DNA of 64,000 nucleotides from contig JAJDAC010000027.1 of assembly GCA_029262065.1 (NCBI GenBank), positions 484,801 through 548,800 of the forward strand. Direction: 5' to 3'. A program made the translations under genes and the position numbers. The notes under the pieces are model-generated. The model had not been told where the DNA came from and searched no databases. It saw only the letters and a program-made list of their open reading frames with translations. Of the stretch, positions 50,802 to 59,312 are shown in pieces (positions within the stretch are counted from its first letter, which is position 1; each line of letters opens with the position of its first letter). This DNA comes from Candidatus Krumholzibacteriota bacterium. GTDB lineage: Bacteria > Krumholzibacteriota > Krumholzibacteriia > JAJRXK01.

Positions 50802-53720
50802 ATGGCCGACGAAACTGAATCCCATCCGCAGCAGAACGAGACGCTCGTTACGCGTCAGGATTTCAACACGCCCTTCGAGCGCGAGACGAACCAATCGTAC
50901 AAGTTCGTACTGAAGGCGGGCTCGCTGCGCATGCTGGAGTTCGAAGACTCACACTTCCATTTCAATAGTGCAATCTTCCTGCCCGACCACGGCGGCGCCG
51001 ACGAGATCGATCCGGCCGATCGCAATCGCGTGGTGGGATCCCAGGCTCTGGCCGCGTGCTACCTGCACGCCGAGCAGATGCCTTCCAACAAGATGCTCAT
51101 TGCCGGTCACACCGATCGCAGTGGCCCCGACGACTATAACTTCACGCTGTCCGAGGCCCGCGCCAACAATATGTATCACCTGCTCATGGGCGAGAAGGAT
51201 GCGTGGGTGAAGATCGCGGTGGAAGATGAGCGATCCAAGGTAGAAGACCTGCAGCAGATCCTGACCTGGATCGACGTGAAGTTCGGCTACGGTTGCGACC
51301 CGGGTGGCATCAACAACCACATGAACGCGGCCACCCGGAACGCGGTGCTGGAATTCCAGAAGCGTTACAACATCGAGTTCGAGCAGAGCATTGGCGAAGA
51401 CGGCGACCCGCAGGGCGAAACGTGGGGCGCGTTCTTCGATGTGTACATGATGGACTTGCGCCTGACCCTGCGCGTGGACGACGACGGCTTGCAGGCGTAC
51501 CGCGACAAGCTCCAGTTCCTGGATGCTGACAAGCCCACCGTGGGTTGCGGCGAGAAGCACCCCATTACCGAAGCTGTCTCGAGCAACCAGCGCAGCCAGG
51601 TGGATCGCCGCGTCCACGTGCTGTTTTTCGATCCGCCGCACCTGCCGGCGCTGGATTGCCACGGCGAATCGTGCGATCCCTCGCTGTGTCAGATCTACGG
51701 CGCCAACCGGGCCTTTGCGTTCGATCCCCTACCTTGGGAGCCGAACGAGGTTGGTCGGCGGTTCCGCGTCCAGTTGCGGTTGGGTGACATCAGCAAGTTG
51801 TTCACGGCGGTGGGTTCGACCACGCATTCCGACACCGGCATCCGGCAGCGCTTGCAGGCGGTGGGCTTTCTGTACGAGAAGCTCGATAGCAGCGACATCG
51901 CCGACGTGGCACAGCACGCCTGGGAGCACTTCAAGCTGGTCGAGCAAAAGCCCGTCGACGCCGAAGCCGCGGCGCGACTGGAAGAAATGCTACGCGAAGA
52001 AATCGTCGACGGCGGCGAGTTTCCCGAAGAGGGAGATTTCGGCAAGGTCCGTTTCCCGGGCAGTTGGTGCATTCGCAACGATCATCACAACGCGTCGCCC
52101 GGGTTCCTCAGCAATCCGGGTCCCGCAGGTAGTCCGCACAAGAAATTCACGCAAGAGAAGGAAGCGTGGGAGGCCAACCCCGCCCTGGGACTCATTCCGG
52201 TGGAGGCGTTCATCGAAGAACGCACCGGCAACGACTGGGGTCCGGCGCGACCGGGTGTGAAGGTTCACTTCCAGCTGGTCGAGCCCGACGAGATACCGGC
52301 GGGCTCCGACGCGCGGGCGCCGGCGTTGCGCGATACCACGTTGAACACCCAGAAGCGCAAAGACGGTAAGACCTGGACCATGGTGAGCACGGGCTCGCCC
52401 AAGAACTACGTGGACACCGAGCGCGCTCGCGTGGCTGTGACCGCCGATGATCCCCAGGTCGACAACGCGGCCACGGTCGTAGGCGGCAAGCGGGGCAACG
52501 ATGTCGTGGGTACGGATCGCATGGCCAACGTGTTGGAGATCGATAATTCGCACTCGCCGTTCCATGACACGCTGAATACCGCCACCGCCAGCCCCCACGA
52601 CAACGCAGTCGAGGTGGAAACCAACGACGCAGGCCAAGCGGCGGCTATTCTCATGCCCTCGCGCACGGGCGGCGATCGCTACAAGATTCGCGTGTGGGTC
52701 GATCCCATTCCCGAAGAAGGCCACGACCAAGCTTCCAGCGGTACCGAGACGTTCGCCGTGGCGGCCGAAACGGGAACCATGGTGGTTTGGCGCATGTTCC
52801 GCTTCAGCAAGTACATTCGCTGGGACTACCCGGCGGGCGTGGCGCGCAGCGAACGTCGACGCGGTCGTGGTGCCCTGAACAACATCGACTTCTCGGGAGT
52901 GATGGCCGACGAGTACGCCAAGGCCTGGCTCGACGTAACGGTCGAAGCGCTGGCGCGATCGCCCCAGACGCTGACTCAGGCGCAATGGTCGGAAGCCATT
53001 CGATACGCCAAGCCGCGGGCCCAGGCCAGGATTACGCCCGACAAGGTGCCGGGCAACTGGAACCTGGACGTGTTGTTGCCGCACGATACAAACCCCCACG
53101 CGGGACTCATCCGTTTCCTCAGTGCGAGCGAATACGACGCCGCGGCGAAGGGACCCGCGCCGGCCGGTGGCTGGGAAGAGGCCGTGGACAACGACGACTT
53201 CCTCACCATCACGAACAACATCATGCGCATCATGAAGGACGACGTGGTGCACTTCTTCACGCGCAATGCCATCAGTGGGCTCACGGTCATCCAGACGCCC
53301 ATGATGTCGTCCATCGAATCGCGTACCAACGCTGGTGCCAGACTCGCGAGAAGTGGTTTCGGTGGTCCCAACCGCGGCTGCTTCCTGACGTTCGGAAGTC
53401 TTACGTACGCCACGCCAACCGGGGTACCGTCGTTTCCGTACGATCACAACAGCAACACGTTGCACGAGTGCGGGCACACGTTGTACGGGCCGCATCAGTT
53501 TACGCATCCCAACCAAATTGGCGCCGTGGCCACGGGTGCCGGCAAGGCGCGCTTGGACGAACACGACTACGGCGATCTGTGCATCATGGGCTACATGACC
53601 CGCCATCCAACCACGGCTGATTACTGCGGCCGCTGCAGTCTCATGTTGGCCGGTTGGAATACACACGGCATACCTACGAACTCGGCCCCCGGGGCCATTA
53701 CCGTGACTTCGGCACCGTGA
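50802..53720 (+). CDS. OmpA-like and peptidoglycan-binding metalloprotease (effector candidate 2)
   Basis: 972 residues, ATG 50802. The N-terminus is an OmpA-type domain (FEDSHFHFNSAIFL, LIAGHTDRSGPDDYNF, LSEARANNMYHLLMG), then a peptidoglycan-binding-type segment (MNAATRNAVLEFQKRY). The C-terminal half parallels effector 1, with the shared segment AETGTMVVWR, HECGH (888-892) and third His898, giving HExxHxxxxxH, Met-turn-like CIMGY and YCGRCSLMLAGW. No signal peptide. The stop overlaps the GTG of the next gene (GTGA). It is predicted to bind the wall and cut protein in a target cell's envelope. Confidence 0.85.
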   Translation: MADETESHPQQNETLVTRQDFNTPFERETNQSYKFVLKAGSLRMLEFEDSHFHFNSAIFLPDHGGADEIDPADRNRVVGSQALAACYLHAEQMPSNKMLIAGHTDRSGPDDYNFTLSEARANNMYHLLMGEKDAWVKIAVEDERSKVEDLQQILTWIDVKFGYGCDPGGINNHMNAATRNAVLEFQKRYNIEFEQSIGEDGDPQGETWGAFFDVYMMDLRLTLRVDDDGLQAYRDKLQFLDADKPTVGCGEKHPITEAVSSNQRSQVDRRVHVLFFDPPHLPALDCHGESCDPSLCQIYGANRAFAFDPLPWEPNEVGRRFRVQLRLGDISKLFTAVGSTTHSDTGIRQRLQAVGFLYEKLDSSDIADVAQHAWEHFKLVEQKPVDAEAAARLEEMLREEIVDGGEFPEEGDFGKVRFPGSWCIRNDHHNASPGFLSNPGPAGSPHKKFTQEKEAWEANPALGLIPVEAFIEERTGNDWGPARPGVKVHFQLVEPDEIPAGSDARAPALRDTTLNTQKRKDGKTWTMVSTGSPKNYVDTERARVAVTADDPQVDNAATVVGGKRGNDVVGTDRMANVLEIDNSHSPFHDTLNTATASPHDNAVEVETNDAGQAAAILMPSRTGGDRYKIRVWVDPIPEEGHDQASSGTETFAVAAETGTMVVWRMFRFSKYIRWDYPAGVARSERRRGRGALNNIDFSGVMADEYAKAWLDVTVEALARSPQTLTQAQWSEAIRYAKPRAQARITPDKVPGNWNLDVLLPHDTNPHAGLIRFLSASEYDAAAKGPAPAGGWEEAVDNDDFLTITNNIMRIMKDDVVHFFTRNAISGLTVIQTPMMSSIESRTNAGARLARSGFGGPNRGCFLTFGSLTYATPTGVPSFPYDHNSNTLHECGHTLYGPHQFTHPNQIGAVATGAGKARLDEHDYGDLCIMGYMTRHPTTADYCGRCSLMLAGWNTHGIPTNSAPGAITVTSAP

Positions 53721-55270
53721 ACGCGAAACTCATAGGTAGCGCACTGTTTCTGGTGCTGTTGGGTTGCGGCGGCGCGTCGACACCCAGCTCGCGGGCAGAC
53801 TCGACGAAGGATTCGACGAGAAAGGGAAATGGCATGGAACTGGAACTCCTTACGCCGCGTGACGAGCTGGTGATTGGCGAGGACATGGTGCTCACCTACG
53901 TGCTGCGCAATGGTACGGCCAACCCCGTGAGCGTATTTGACCCGGACATGAACGACGACTGGCCCGCGCTGCGTGTGAAGCACCTGGGCGATGGCACGGT
54001 AGAGCAATTCGGCGCGCAGGAAATTCCGTCGCGCCATGCCGAGGACTACGTGGTTTCGTTGGGCAACGACGAAATCGAGCTGGCCCCGGGCCAGGAGATA
54101 AAGGTCGAGGCCAGGCTGGTGGATCGGGCTGAGTTTCCTGGACCTGGCCAGTACGAGTTGGTTGCGGTGTTTGATGTCGCGGGACAGGAAGTCTTGTCGG
54201 TAGCCCGCACCCTGCGCTTGCACCCGGCACGGTTGGTGTCCATGCACGACGCGCCCAACCATGCTGGCGGTGGATCCTATCGCACGTTGGTGTGGTGCGC
54301 GGGTACTCCCAACGGCGCAGTCATCGAAGCCACCGGTGTTCACTACGACGGAGAACACGTCGAGAGTACCTGGTCGAAACGGCTGATCGAGTTGGACGCG
54401 CCCGCCCGAGCCATGGCTTCGGTTTCGGCCAACAAACTGTCATATGGCCGGCAGTGGGTAGTGTGGCTGCAAGGCGGCGATCTCCATGGCCTGTACCATC
54501 GAGCCGGCAAGATTCTTTCGGCGCCGGCCAAGCTGGGTGCGGTCGACGGTGGTCAGATCATCGAGTCGGTGCTGTTGGACCTGGAAGGCAACGACGGGTC
54601 AACGCCCGGTGTTGCCGACGTGGTGTTCGCGCGAGGCACCGGCACCCGCGCCCAACTCGCCGTGGAATCCGTTTCGCCGACCGGCAAGGTTTCGGCGGGT
54701 CCTCGATTCTCCATGCCCCCCGGCGAGTTCTTTGCCGCGCACGCGTTCATGCTTTCGAAATTCAATCGGCGCGCGCTGGTGGTTACACAGAACGACCATC
54801 AGGTATCTGCGGGTTGGGCTCAATGGACGCGGAAGGGTGCGAGCGATCGCACCGTGGCGGTCGTAGACGAATGGGATGGTAAGGCCCTGGCGTCGGGAGC
54901 CGCGGTACGCGACGACGATGGATTGGTGGGAGTAGTGCTGTTGGAGGGCTCGAAGGGGCTGATCGCCCAACCGTGGCGCGTGCCGCAATCGGGCAAGGCG
55001 TTCACCGGCGATGCCATCCAAATACCCGATACCGGTAACTGGAAGATCAAGCGCGCGTTCGTGCAGCCCAACGCGCAGGCCCACTTCGTGGCCGCGGTGG
55101 AACTGACCGACGGAAGTTGGAAACTGGTACACCACGAAGGTCGTTCGACCAGCGTGGATGTGGGCGACCGCGAAGTACTGGGTGTGGTGTGGTTGGCCGA
55201 GGGCGAGCCTGCCTTGTTGTTGAACCACGAGAACACCGGCAATTCCTACGAACCCATTCTGGCATTCTGA
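53717..55270 (+). CDS. Lipoprotein partner/immunity candidate of metalloprotease 2
   Basis: 517 residues from GTG 53717, overlapping the upstream stop by 4 bp. The signal ends in lipobox LLGC. Its layout matches the protein at 48607: Ig-like domain (LELLTPRDELVIGEDMVLTY, LRNGTANPVSVFDPDMND, PGQYELVAVFDV) then a beta-strand-rich region ending ALLLNHENTGNSYEP. Tight coupling to the second metalloprotease supports a protective or inhibitory role. The gene ends in a 14-bp tandem array over its stop codon. Confidence 0.75.
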   Translation: MNAKLIGSALFLVLLGCGGASTPSSRADSTKDSTRKGNGMELELLTPRDELVIGEDMVLTYVLRNGTANPVSVFDPDMNDDWPALRVKHLGDGTVEQFGAQEIPSRHAEDYVVSLGNDEIELAPGQEIKVEARLVDRAEFPGPGQYELVAVFDVAGQEVLSVARTLRLHPARLVSMHDAPNHAGGGSYRTLVWCAGTPNGAVIEATGVHYDGEHVESTWSKRLIELDAPARAMASVSANKLSYGRQWVVWLQGGDLHGLYHRAGKILSAPAKLGAVDGGQIIESVLLDLEGNDGSTPGVADVVFARGTGTRAQLAVESVSPTGKVSAGPRFSMPPGEFFAAHAFMLSKFNRRALVVTQNDHQVSAGWAQWTRKGASDRTVAVVDEWDGKALASGAAVRDDDGLVGVVLLEGSKGLIAQPWRVPQSGKAFTGDAIQIPDTGNWKIKRAFVQPNAQAHFVAAVELTDGSWKLVHHEGRSTSVDVGDREVLGVVWLAEGEPALLLNHENTGNSYEPILAF

Positions 55271-55302
55271 CGGTGGCATTCTAACGGTGGCATTCTAATG
55301 GT
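55261..55302. repeat. Three 14-bp tandem repeats over a stop codon
   Basis: Units GGCATTCTGACGGT, GGCATTCTAACGGT and GGCATTCTAATGGT begin on the last codons of the partner gene; a partial copy (CCCATTCT) precedes. Each unit carries its own stop (TGA, TAA, TAA), shifted in frame because 14 is not a multiple of 3. Confidence 0.9.
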
Positions 55303-55329
55303 ACTGAAGTTTCATTCCAGGAGTTCGAC

Positions 55330-55602
55330 ATGAGCGGCAGCAGAGAAGTCTGGGTGCGCCCCACCAGTGGCAACACAATCACCATGCGCCCGTGGATCGA
55401 GTTGGAAATGGTGAACTCGTTGGGAGAGCCGCAGGCCGACCAGGAATACCGCGTGGAATTTCCCGACGGCAGCGTGGCCGAGGGGTTTCTGAACTCGCAG
55501 GGCAAAGTGCTGCTCGAGACCACGCAAGCGGGCACCTGCATCGTGAGATTCCCTGGTCTGAACCAGGAAGAGGAAGCCGATCCGGCCGACATGCTGGAGT
55601 AG
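55330..55602 (+). CDS. Small Ig-like protein related to the PAAR-like protein C-terminus
   Basis: 90 residues, ATG 55330, behind AGGAG; no signal. The segment EYRVEFPDGSVAEGFLNSQG aligns with KYEMILPDGSVEKGSLDGSG in the PAAR-like protein at 44301, and continues GKVLLETTQAGTCIVRFPGL. It may be a stand-alone tip-binding or adaptor module. It is the last gene of the cluster before an 11-bp tandem array that repeats its stop codon. Confidence 0.75.
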   Translation: MSGSREVWVRPTSGNTITMRPWIELEMVNSLGEPQADQEYRVEFPDGSVAEGFLNSQGKVLLETTQAGTCIVRFPGLNQEEEADPADMLE

Positions 55603-55672
55603 ATCTCGAGTAGATCTCGAGTAGATATCGAGTAACTGGCGAGTAACTGGCGGGTGGCTGGCGAGTAACTGG
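55596..55672. repeat. Seven 11-bp tandem repeats starting on a stop codon
   Basis: Units run from GGAGTAGATCT through CGAGTAGATCT to CGAGTAACTGG; most contain TAG or TAA at the same place, and because 11 is not a multiple of 3 the stops fall in all frames. The sixth unit (CGGGTGGCTGG) has lost its stop. The rest of the gap to 55840 contains no gene. Confidence 0.9.
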
Positions 55673-55839
55673 GCCGATACACCGCGTATCCCGCTGGGTA
55701 CCTCCAGCCCGCACCCCGCTCCCGCACGACGCGTGTAACCCGCTGTTCCAAAACAAATTGCGTCGACAGGCACGCCCCCCGTGCCAGGGCACGCTTCTTG
55801 GACTCTCCTGAGACTGAACCCAGTCCCAGGAGGACTCCC

Positions 55840-56364
55840 ATGCGTGGCCCGTGCATCGCATTTTTCACCTTCGGCTTCTCGCTCGCGGTATTTGCCGCCG
55901 AGGTTCGCGCGACCACCACGCACTATCCCCTCCCGGGAACGTACGTGCGGCTGTCTGTGGACTCTACCGAGCTAAGGGGCGATTTGATTCGCTCCGACTC
56001 CGACGAGTTGGTGGTTCGGCTCGACGGTGACCAAGAGCCAACCGTTGTGAGTCGCCGCGATGTCACGAGCCTCGAGTATCGAGAATCGAATCTCGGCCGC
56101 ACGGTTCGCTACGGAGGTGTGACAGCATTGGTGGTCTTCGCACTGGCGACAATGGGCGGCTATCTGATCCCGACCGACAACGGCCAAGAGCCCTCGGAAC
56201 TGACATGGGCCGCGCCCGTGATGGTTCCCGGTTTCTTGTTGGGCGCCTTGATCAGCTGGCTGACCAAGGGCCCTGACCGTTGGACTAGCGTGCCCGTCTA
56301 CCCCTCCGTTGGTTTCGACCCAGCCCGCAAGGAATGGGGCGCTTCCGTTTCGCTTGGCTTCTAG
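55840..56364 (+). CDS. Small membrane protein, SH3-like plus two helices (paralog 1 of 6)
   Basis: 174 residues, ATG 55840, behind CCAGGAGGACTC. Signal segment (FFTFGFSLAVFAA), then a small beta-barrel-like domain (GTYVRLSVDSTELRGDLIRS, LVVRLDGDQEPTVVSRRDV), two hydrophobic helices (ALVVFALATMGGYL, VMVPGFLLGALISWL) and a conserved tail with DRWTSVPVYPSVGFDP ending WGASVSLGF. The terminal Phe and tail strands are conserved in the family. Function unknown; probably envelope-associated. It and the next gene share leader and trailer sequence, so they arose by recent tandem duplication. Confidence 0.72.
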   Translation: MRGPCIAFFTFGFSLAVFAAEVRATTTHYPLPGTYVRLSVDSTELRGDLIRSDSDELVVRLDGDQEPTVVSRRDVTSLEYRESNLGRTVRYGGVTALVVFALATMGGYLIPTDNGQEPSELTWAAPVMVPGFLLGALISWLTKGPDRWTSVPVYPSVGFDPARKEWGASVSLGF

Positions 56365-56404
56365 TTGTTTGGTCTTGTTCAAGTTCAGTCCCAGGAGGAC
56401 TCCC

Positions 56405-56935
56405 ATGCTTCGCCCGTGGATCGTACCTTTTGCATTTTCTCTTTTTGTCGTGGCCCTGGCTTCCGAGGGTCGAGCGGCCGCCAAAGACTACCCGCCCGTG
56501 GGTTCGTACGTGCGCCTGCACATGGACTCAACCGAGTTGAAGGGCAAGTTGATCAGCTCCGACGTCGATCATTTGGTGGTTCGCATCGACGGTAATCGAC
56601 AACCGACAGTTGTTGATCGTCGAGACGTCACGAAGTTCCAACTTCGACGATCAAACCAAGGACGCACACTACTTTACGCCGGCGTGGGAGGCGGCGCGGG
56701 AATGGCGTTGGGGTTCATGGCCCTCGCGGCGGTCCCGAAGGGATTCTCCAACGTCGAGGATGACGCCGAGACCGTGGTCATGCTGCTCTTTGTTCCCGCG
56801 GGAATGTTGTTGGGAGTGGCCGTCAGTGCGTTGACCAAGGGTCCCGATCGCTGGACCAGCGTGCCCATCCGTCCCTCCGTCGGTTTCGACCCGGTCCACA
56901 GGGAATGGGGCGCCTCCGTTTCGCTTGGGTTCTAG
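56405..56935 (+). CDS. Small membrane protein (paralog 2 of 6)
   Basis: 176 residues, ATG 56405, with the same AGTCCCAGGAGGACTCCC leader as paralog 1. Same order: signal, beta domain (SYVRLHMDSTELKGKLISS, LVVRIDGNRQPTVVDRRDV), two helices (GAGMALGFMALAAV, VMLLFVPAGMLLGVAVSAL), tail KGPDRWTSVPIRPSVGFDP and WGASVSLGF. Closest relative of paralog 1 in the window. Confidence 0.72.
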   Translation: MLRPWIVPFAFSLFVVALASEGRAAAKDYPPVGSYVRLHMDSTELKGKLISSDVDHLVVRIDGNRQPTVVDRRDVTKFQLRRSNQGRTLLYAGVGGGAGMALGFMALAAVPKGFSNVEDDAETVVMLLFVPAGMLLGVAVSALTKGPDRWTSVPIRPSVGFDPVHREWGASVSLGF

Positions 56936-56971
56936 TTGCCTGGTTTTGTTCAAGTTCAGGGAGAGTGTGCA

Positions 56972-57418
56972 ATGAAACATCCATCAGCTATCCAGGTGCT
57001 TCTTCTGTTGGGCGGCCTCGTGGTGGCGCTGTCGGGCTTCGCGCAGCCTAGCCTGGCGCAATCCCCTGAGGCCCTCGTCGCCGGGCCATCGGCGCGTGCA
57101 ACAAACGGCTCGGAGATCATCTCCCAGACCCGCAGCGCCAGTCCCAGTCACGTCAAGTCGGCGATGGTCGGCGCCGCAGTGGTGGGAGTCGCGCTGATGG
57201 CCGTCGGTCTGCATTCCGACAACGCATTCCTACAGGTGTCCGCGGCGTCACTGGTCATTCCCGTGGGCGTGCTCTTCGCTGGTTTGGCGAGCGCAGCGAA
57301 GGAACACGACCGCCCCGACAAATGGGAGAAGGCCCACGTGCGACCGAAGGTACGACCCAATCTGGACTTCGATGTTCGACAACGAACCTGGCGCGCATCG
57401 GTCGCGGTGGGGTTCTAG
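56972..57418 (+). CDS. Small membrane protein lacking the beta domain (paralog 3 of 6)
   Basis: 148 residues, ATG 56972, behind AGGGAGAG. It has a signal segment (VLLLLGGLVVALSGFA), two helices (MVGAAVVGVALMAVGLH, SLVIPVGVLFAGLASA) and the family tail (RPDKWEKAHVRPKVRPNL, ending WRASVAVGF). The SH3-like domain present in its relatives is missing; a short Ser/Ala-rich stretch is there instead. It may be a shortened paralog with a changed role. Confidence 0.65.
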   Translation: MKHPSAIQVLLLLGGLVVALSGFAQPSLAQSPEALVAGPSARATNGSEIISQTRSASPSHVKSAMVGAAVVGVALMAVGLHSDNAFLQVSAASLVIPVGVLFAGLASAAKEHDRPDKWEKAHVRPKVRPNLDFDVRQRTWRASVAVGF

Positions 57419-57469
57419 CTAGGTGTTGGTTCTCCGGTGCGTCAGCGCACCGAACAAGGAGGGCATTCA

Positions 57470-58033
57470 ATGAATCGGCAATTCCAACTGCACAAGAATT
57501 TCTTCCGCCTCGTTGGTCTGCTGGTTTGCGTGACGATGGTAGCCCCCAGTGTGTGCTGGGCGCACGACCCGGACCTTCCCGATCGCGCCAAGGTTCGGAT
57601 CCACCGGGAGTCGTCTGATCTACCTGAGCTGGAGGGACGAATCGTTCATGCCGACGCGACCGAGCTGATCGTGCGTGTGGATGGTCAGCCTCAGAGCATC
57701 CTGCTCCAGCGAGACACGATTGACAGGATCCAGGTGGCTAACGGAAAAGTTGCTCGCGACGGCGGTTCTGGGGCTGCCTTGTTGATGGCGGGAACGTTTG
57801 GAATCCTGAGTGCCAGGGCTCTGATGGCCTCGAAAAAGGACAGCGGTGGCGAGTTCAACCTGGACGGTATCGAGATCATCCTGACCCTTCCTTTGGCCCT
57901 GATCGGTCTGGCTTGGCTCGTTTCTTCGTCGGGCAAGGACACGACCAAGTGGCGTGATGTTCCCTTGCGGCCCGAGCTTTCGTACAACCGATCGCAGAAC
58001 GAATGGAACACTGGGATTTCGGTAAATTTTTGA
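57470..58033 (+). CDS. Small membrane protein (paralog 4 of 6)
   Basis: 187 residues, ATG 57470, behind AAGGAGGG. Signal segment (LVGLLVCVTMVAPSVCWA), beta domain (AKVRIHRESSDLPELEGRIV, ELIVRVDGQPQSILLQRDTI), two helices (GAALLMAGTFGILSARALM, ILTLPLALIGLAWLVS) and tail (TTKWRDVPLRPELSYNR, ending WNTGISVNF). More diverged from paralogs 1-2 but of the same order. Confidence 0.7.
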   Translation: MNRQFQLHKNFFRLVGLLVCVTMVAPSVCWAHDPDLPDRAKVRIHRESSDLPELEGRIVHADATELIVRVDGQPQSILLQRDTIDRIQVANGKVARDGGSGAALLMAGTFGILSARALMASKKDSGGEFNLDGIEIILTLPLALIGLAWLVSSSGKDTTKWRDVPLRPELSYNRSQNEWNTGISVNF

Positions 58034-58063
58034 TTCGGCCCTTTGTTGAGTGGGAGAAGGTTG

Positions 58064-58630
58064 ATGAGTACCAAGCAAGCAATTTGGTTTCCGTGGATCT
58101 GGTTGGCCATGGCAATGGTAACAGCACTCGGTGTTCGACCACATTCGTGCGAAGCCCAGTCCCTTGACGATCTGGACGAACGCACCGAGGTGCGTGTGTA
58201 TCAGAAGAACGCGGATCTACCCGCGGTAGGACATGTGACTCATGCCGACGACGATGTCATCGTTCTGCGGGTGGACGGTCAGCGCGAGCCCAAGGTCATC
58301 CGGCGCGAAGATGTGGCTTGGGCTCAGGCTCGTACGCCCGCGAGGCTGGAAGGTCTTCGTCACGCCATGGTAGCCACCACGGTCGTCGCGGCCATAGGGG
58401 TCATGGCGTACGCGGCTACCGACGACATCGATCGCTTCGGCTCGCGCAACCACGACGAGCTGGCTCAGAAAACCATGCTCTATGTGTTGCCCGCTGGAAT
58501 CGCAGTGAACCTGCTGTTGGGATTGGCTACGTCCGGCTCGGACCAATGGCAAGACGTTCCGGTTCAACCGCTGATCATGTATGAGCCAGTCGAAAATGCC
58601 TGGCGCGGGGGAGTCGCGTTCGATTTCTGA
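58064..58630 (+). CDS. Small membrane protein (paralog 5 of 6)
   Basis: 188 residues, ATG 58064, behind GGGAGAAGG. Signal segment (IWLAMAMVTALGV), beta domain (TEVRVYQKNADLPAVGHVTH, VIVLRVDGQREPKVIRREDV), helices (HAMVATTVVAAIGVMAYA, TMLYVLPAGIAVNLLLGLA) and tail (SDQWQDVPVQPLIMYEP, ending WRGGVAFDF). Confidence 0.7.
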   Translation: MSTKQAIWFPWIWLAMAMVTALGVRPHSCEAQSLDDLDERTEVRVYQKNADLPAVGHVTHADDDVIVLRVDGQREPKVIRREDVAWAQARTPARLEGLRHAMVATTVVAAIGVMAYAATDDIDRFGSRNHDELAQKTMLYVLPAGIAVNLLLGLATSGSDQWQDVPVQPLIMYEPVENAWRGGVAFDF

Positions 58631-58664
58631 GTTTGGCCAAGGTCTCGCACTGGGGAAGGTTTCC

Positions 58665-59237
58665 ATGAACAACCCATCTGTTGCTCTGTTCGCAATCATC
58701 GTGGCCACGTTGGTTCCTGCGGGCGTGGCCCACAGTGAAGAAGAGCTCTTCGCGCCCGCGTCCCTCGACGGCCTGAAGCCCGGCGACGAAGTTCGCGCCC
58801 ACGTCCAGCTCGACGCTGCGCACGTGGTTGTTGGTCGCGTGGTTCGGTTGGACCAGCGCGAACTGTTGATCGAGCGGAGCGAAGACAAGAAACGCCTCCG
58901 CCTCGATCGCGATACATTGCGTCGCCTGCAATACAAGCAACCCGCGAACGGTCGCGTGTGGCGCTACGCCTCCTACGGCGCGGGCGCCGGGTTGGCGATA
59001 TCAACGGCGGTAGTGTTGGCGTCTCCTGACATCGACGGCTTCTCGTCGCAACCCGGCGCAGACGGCGTGAGCATTGGAACGCTACTGGGCCTGGCTTCCA
59101 TGGGCGCCATCGCCGGCGCGTTCGTGGGTACGCTGACCCAGGCGTCGGCGCGGTGGGTGGATGTTCCGCTGCAACCTTCATTTGGCTACTACGGTGCGGA
59201 AGATACGTGGCGGTTGGCGTTGGAGGGGAAGTTCTGA
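58665..59237 (+). CDS. Small membrane protein (paralog 6 of 6)
   Basis: 190 residues, ATG 58665, behind GGGGAAGG. Signal segment (VALFAIIVATLVPAGVA), beta domain (DEVRAHVQLDAAHVVVGRVV, ELLIERSEDKKRLRLDRDT), helices (GAGAGLAISTAVVLA, TLLGLASMGAIAGAFVG) and tail (SARWVDVPLQPSFGYYG, ending WRLALEGKF). Last of the tandem family, 75 bp before the kinase fusion gene on the same strand. Confidence 0.7.
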   Translation: MNNPSVALFAIIVATLVPAGVAHSEEELFAPASLDGLKPGDEVRAHVQLDAAHVVVGRVVRLDQRELLIERSEDKKRLRLDRDTLRRLQYKQPANGRVWRYASYGAGAGLAISTAVVLASPDIDGFSSQPGADGVSIGTLLGLASMGAIAGAFVGTLTQASARWVDVPLQPSFGYYGAEDTWRLALEGKF

Positions 59238-59312
59238 CGCGCGGCAACTGTGGTTTGACCTTCCGTGGGTCGCCTCCTAGACTTGGGCCCCCACGCGCCC
59301 ACGGAGCACCGC

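Noticed and set aside
51990..53666. Long antisense open frame opposite metalloprotease 2
   Set aside because: It has no recognisable domain, is rich in Arg, His and Val in the manner of shadow frames in G+C-rich DNA, and lies wholly within a gene with clear motifs and coupling.
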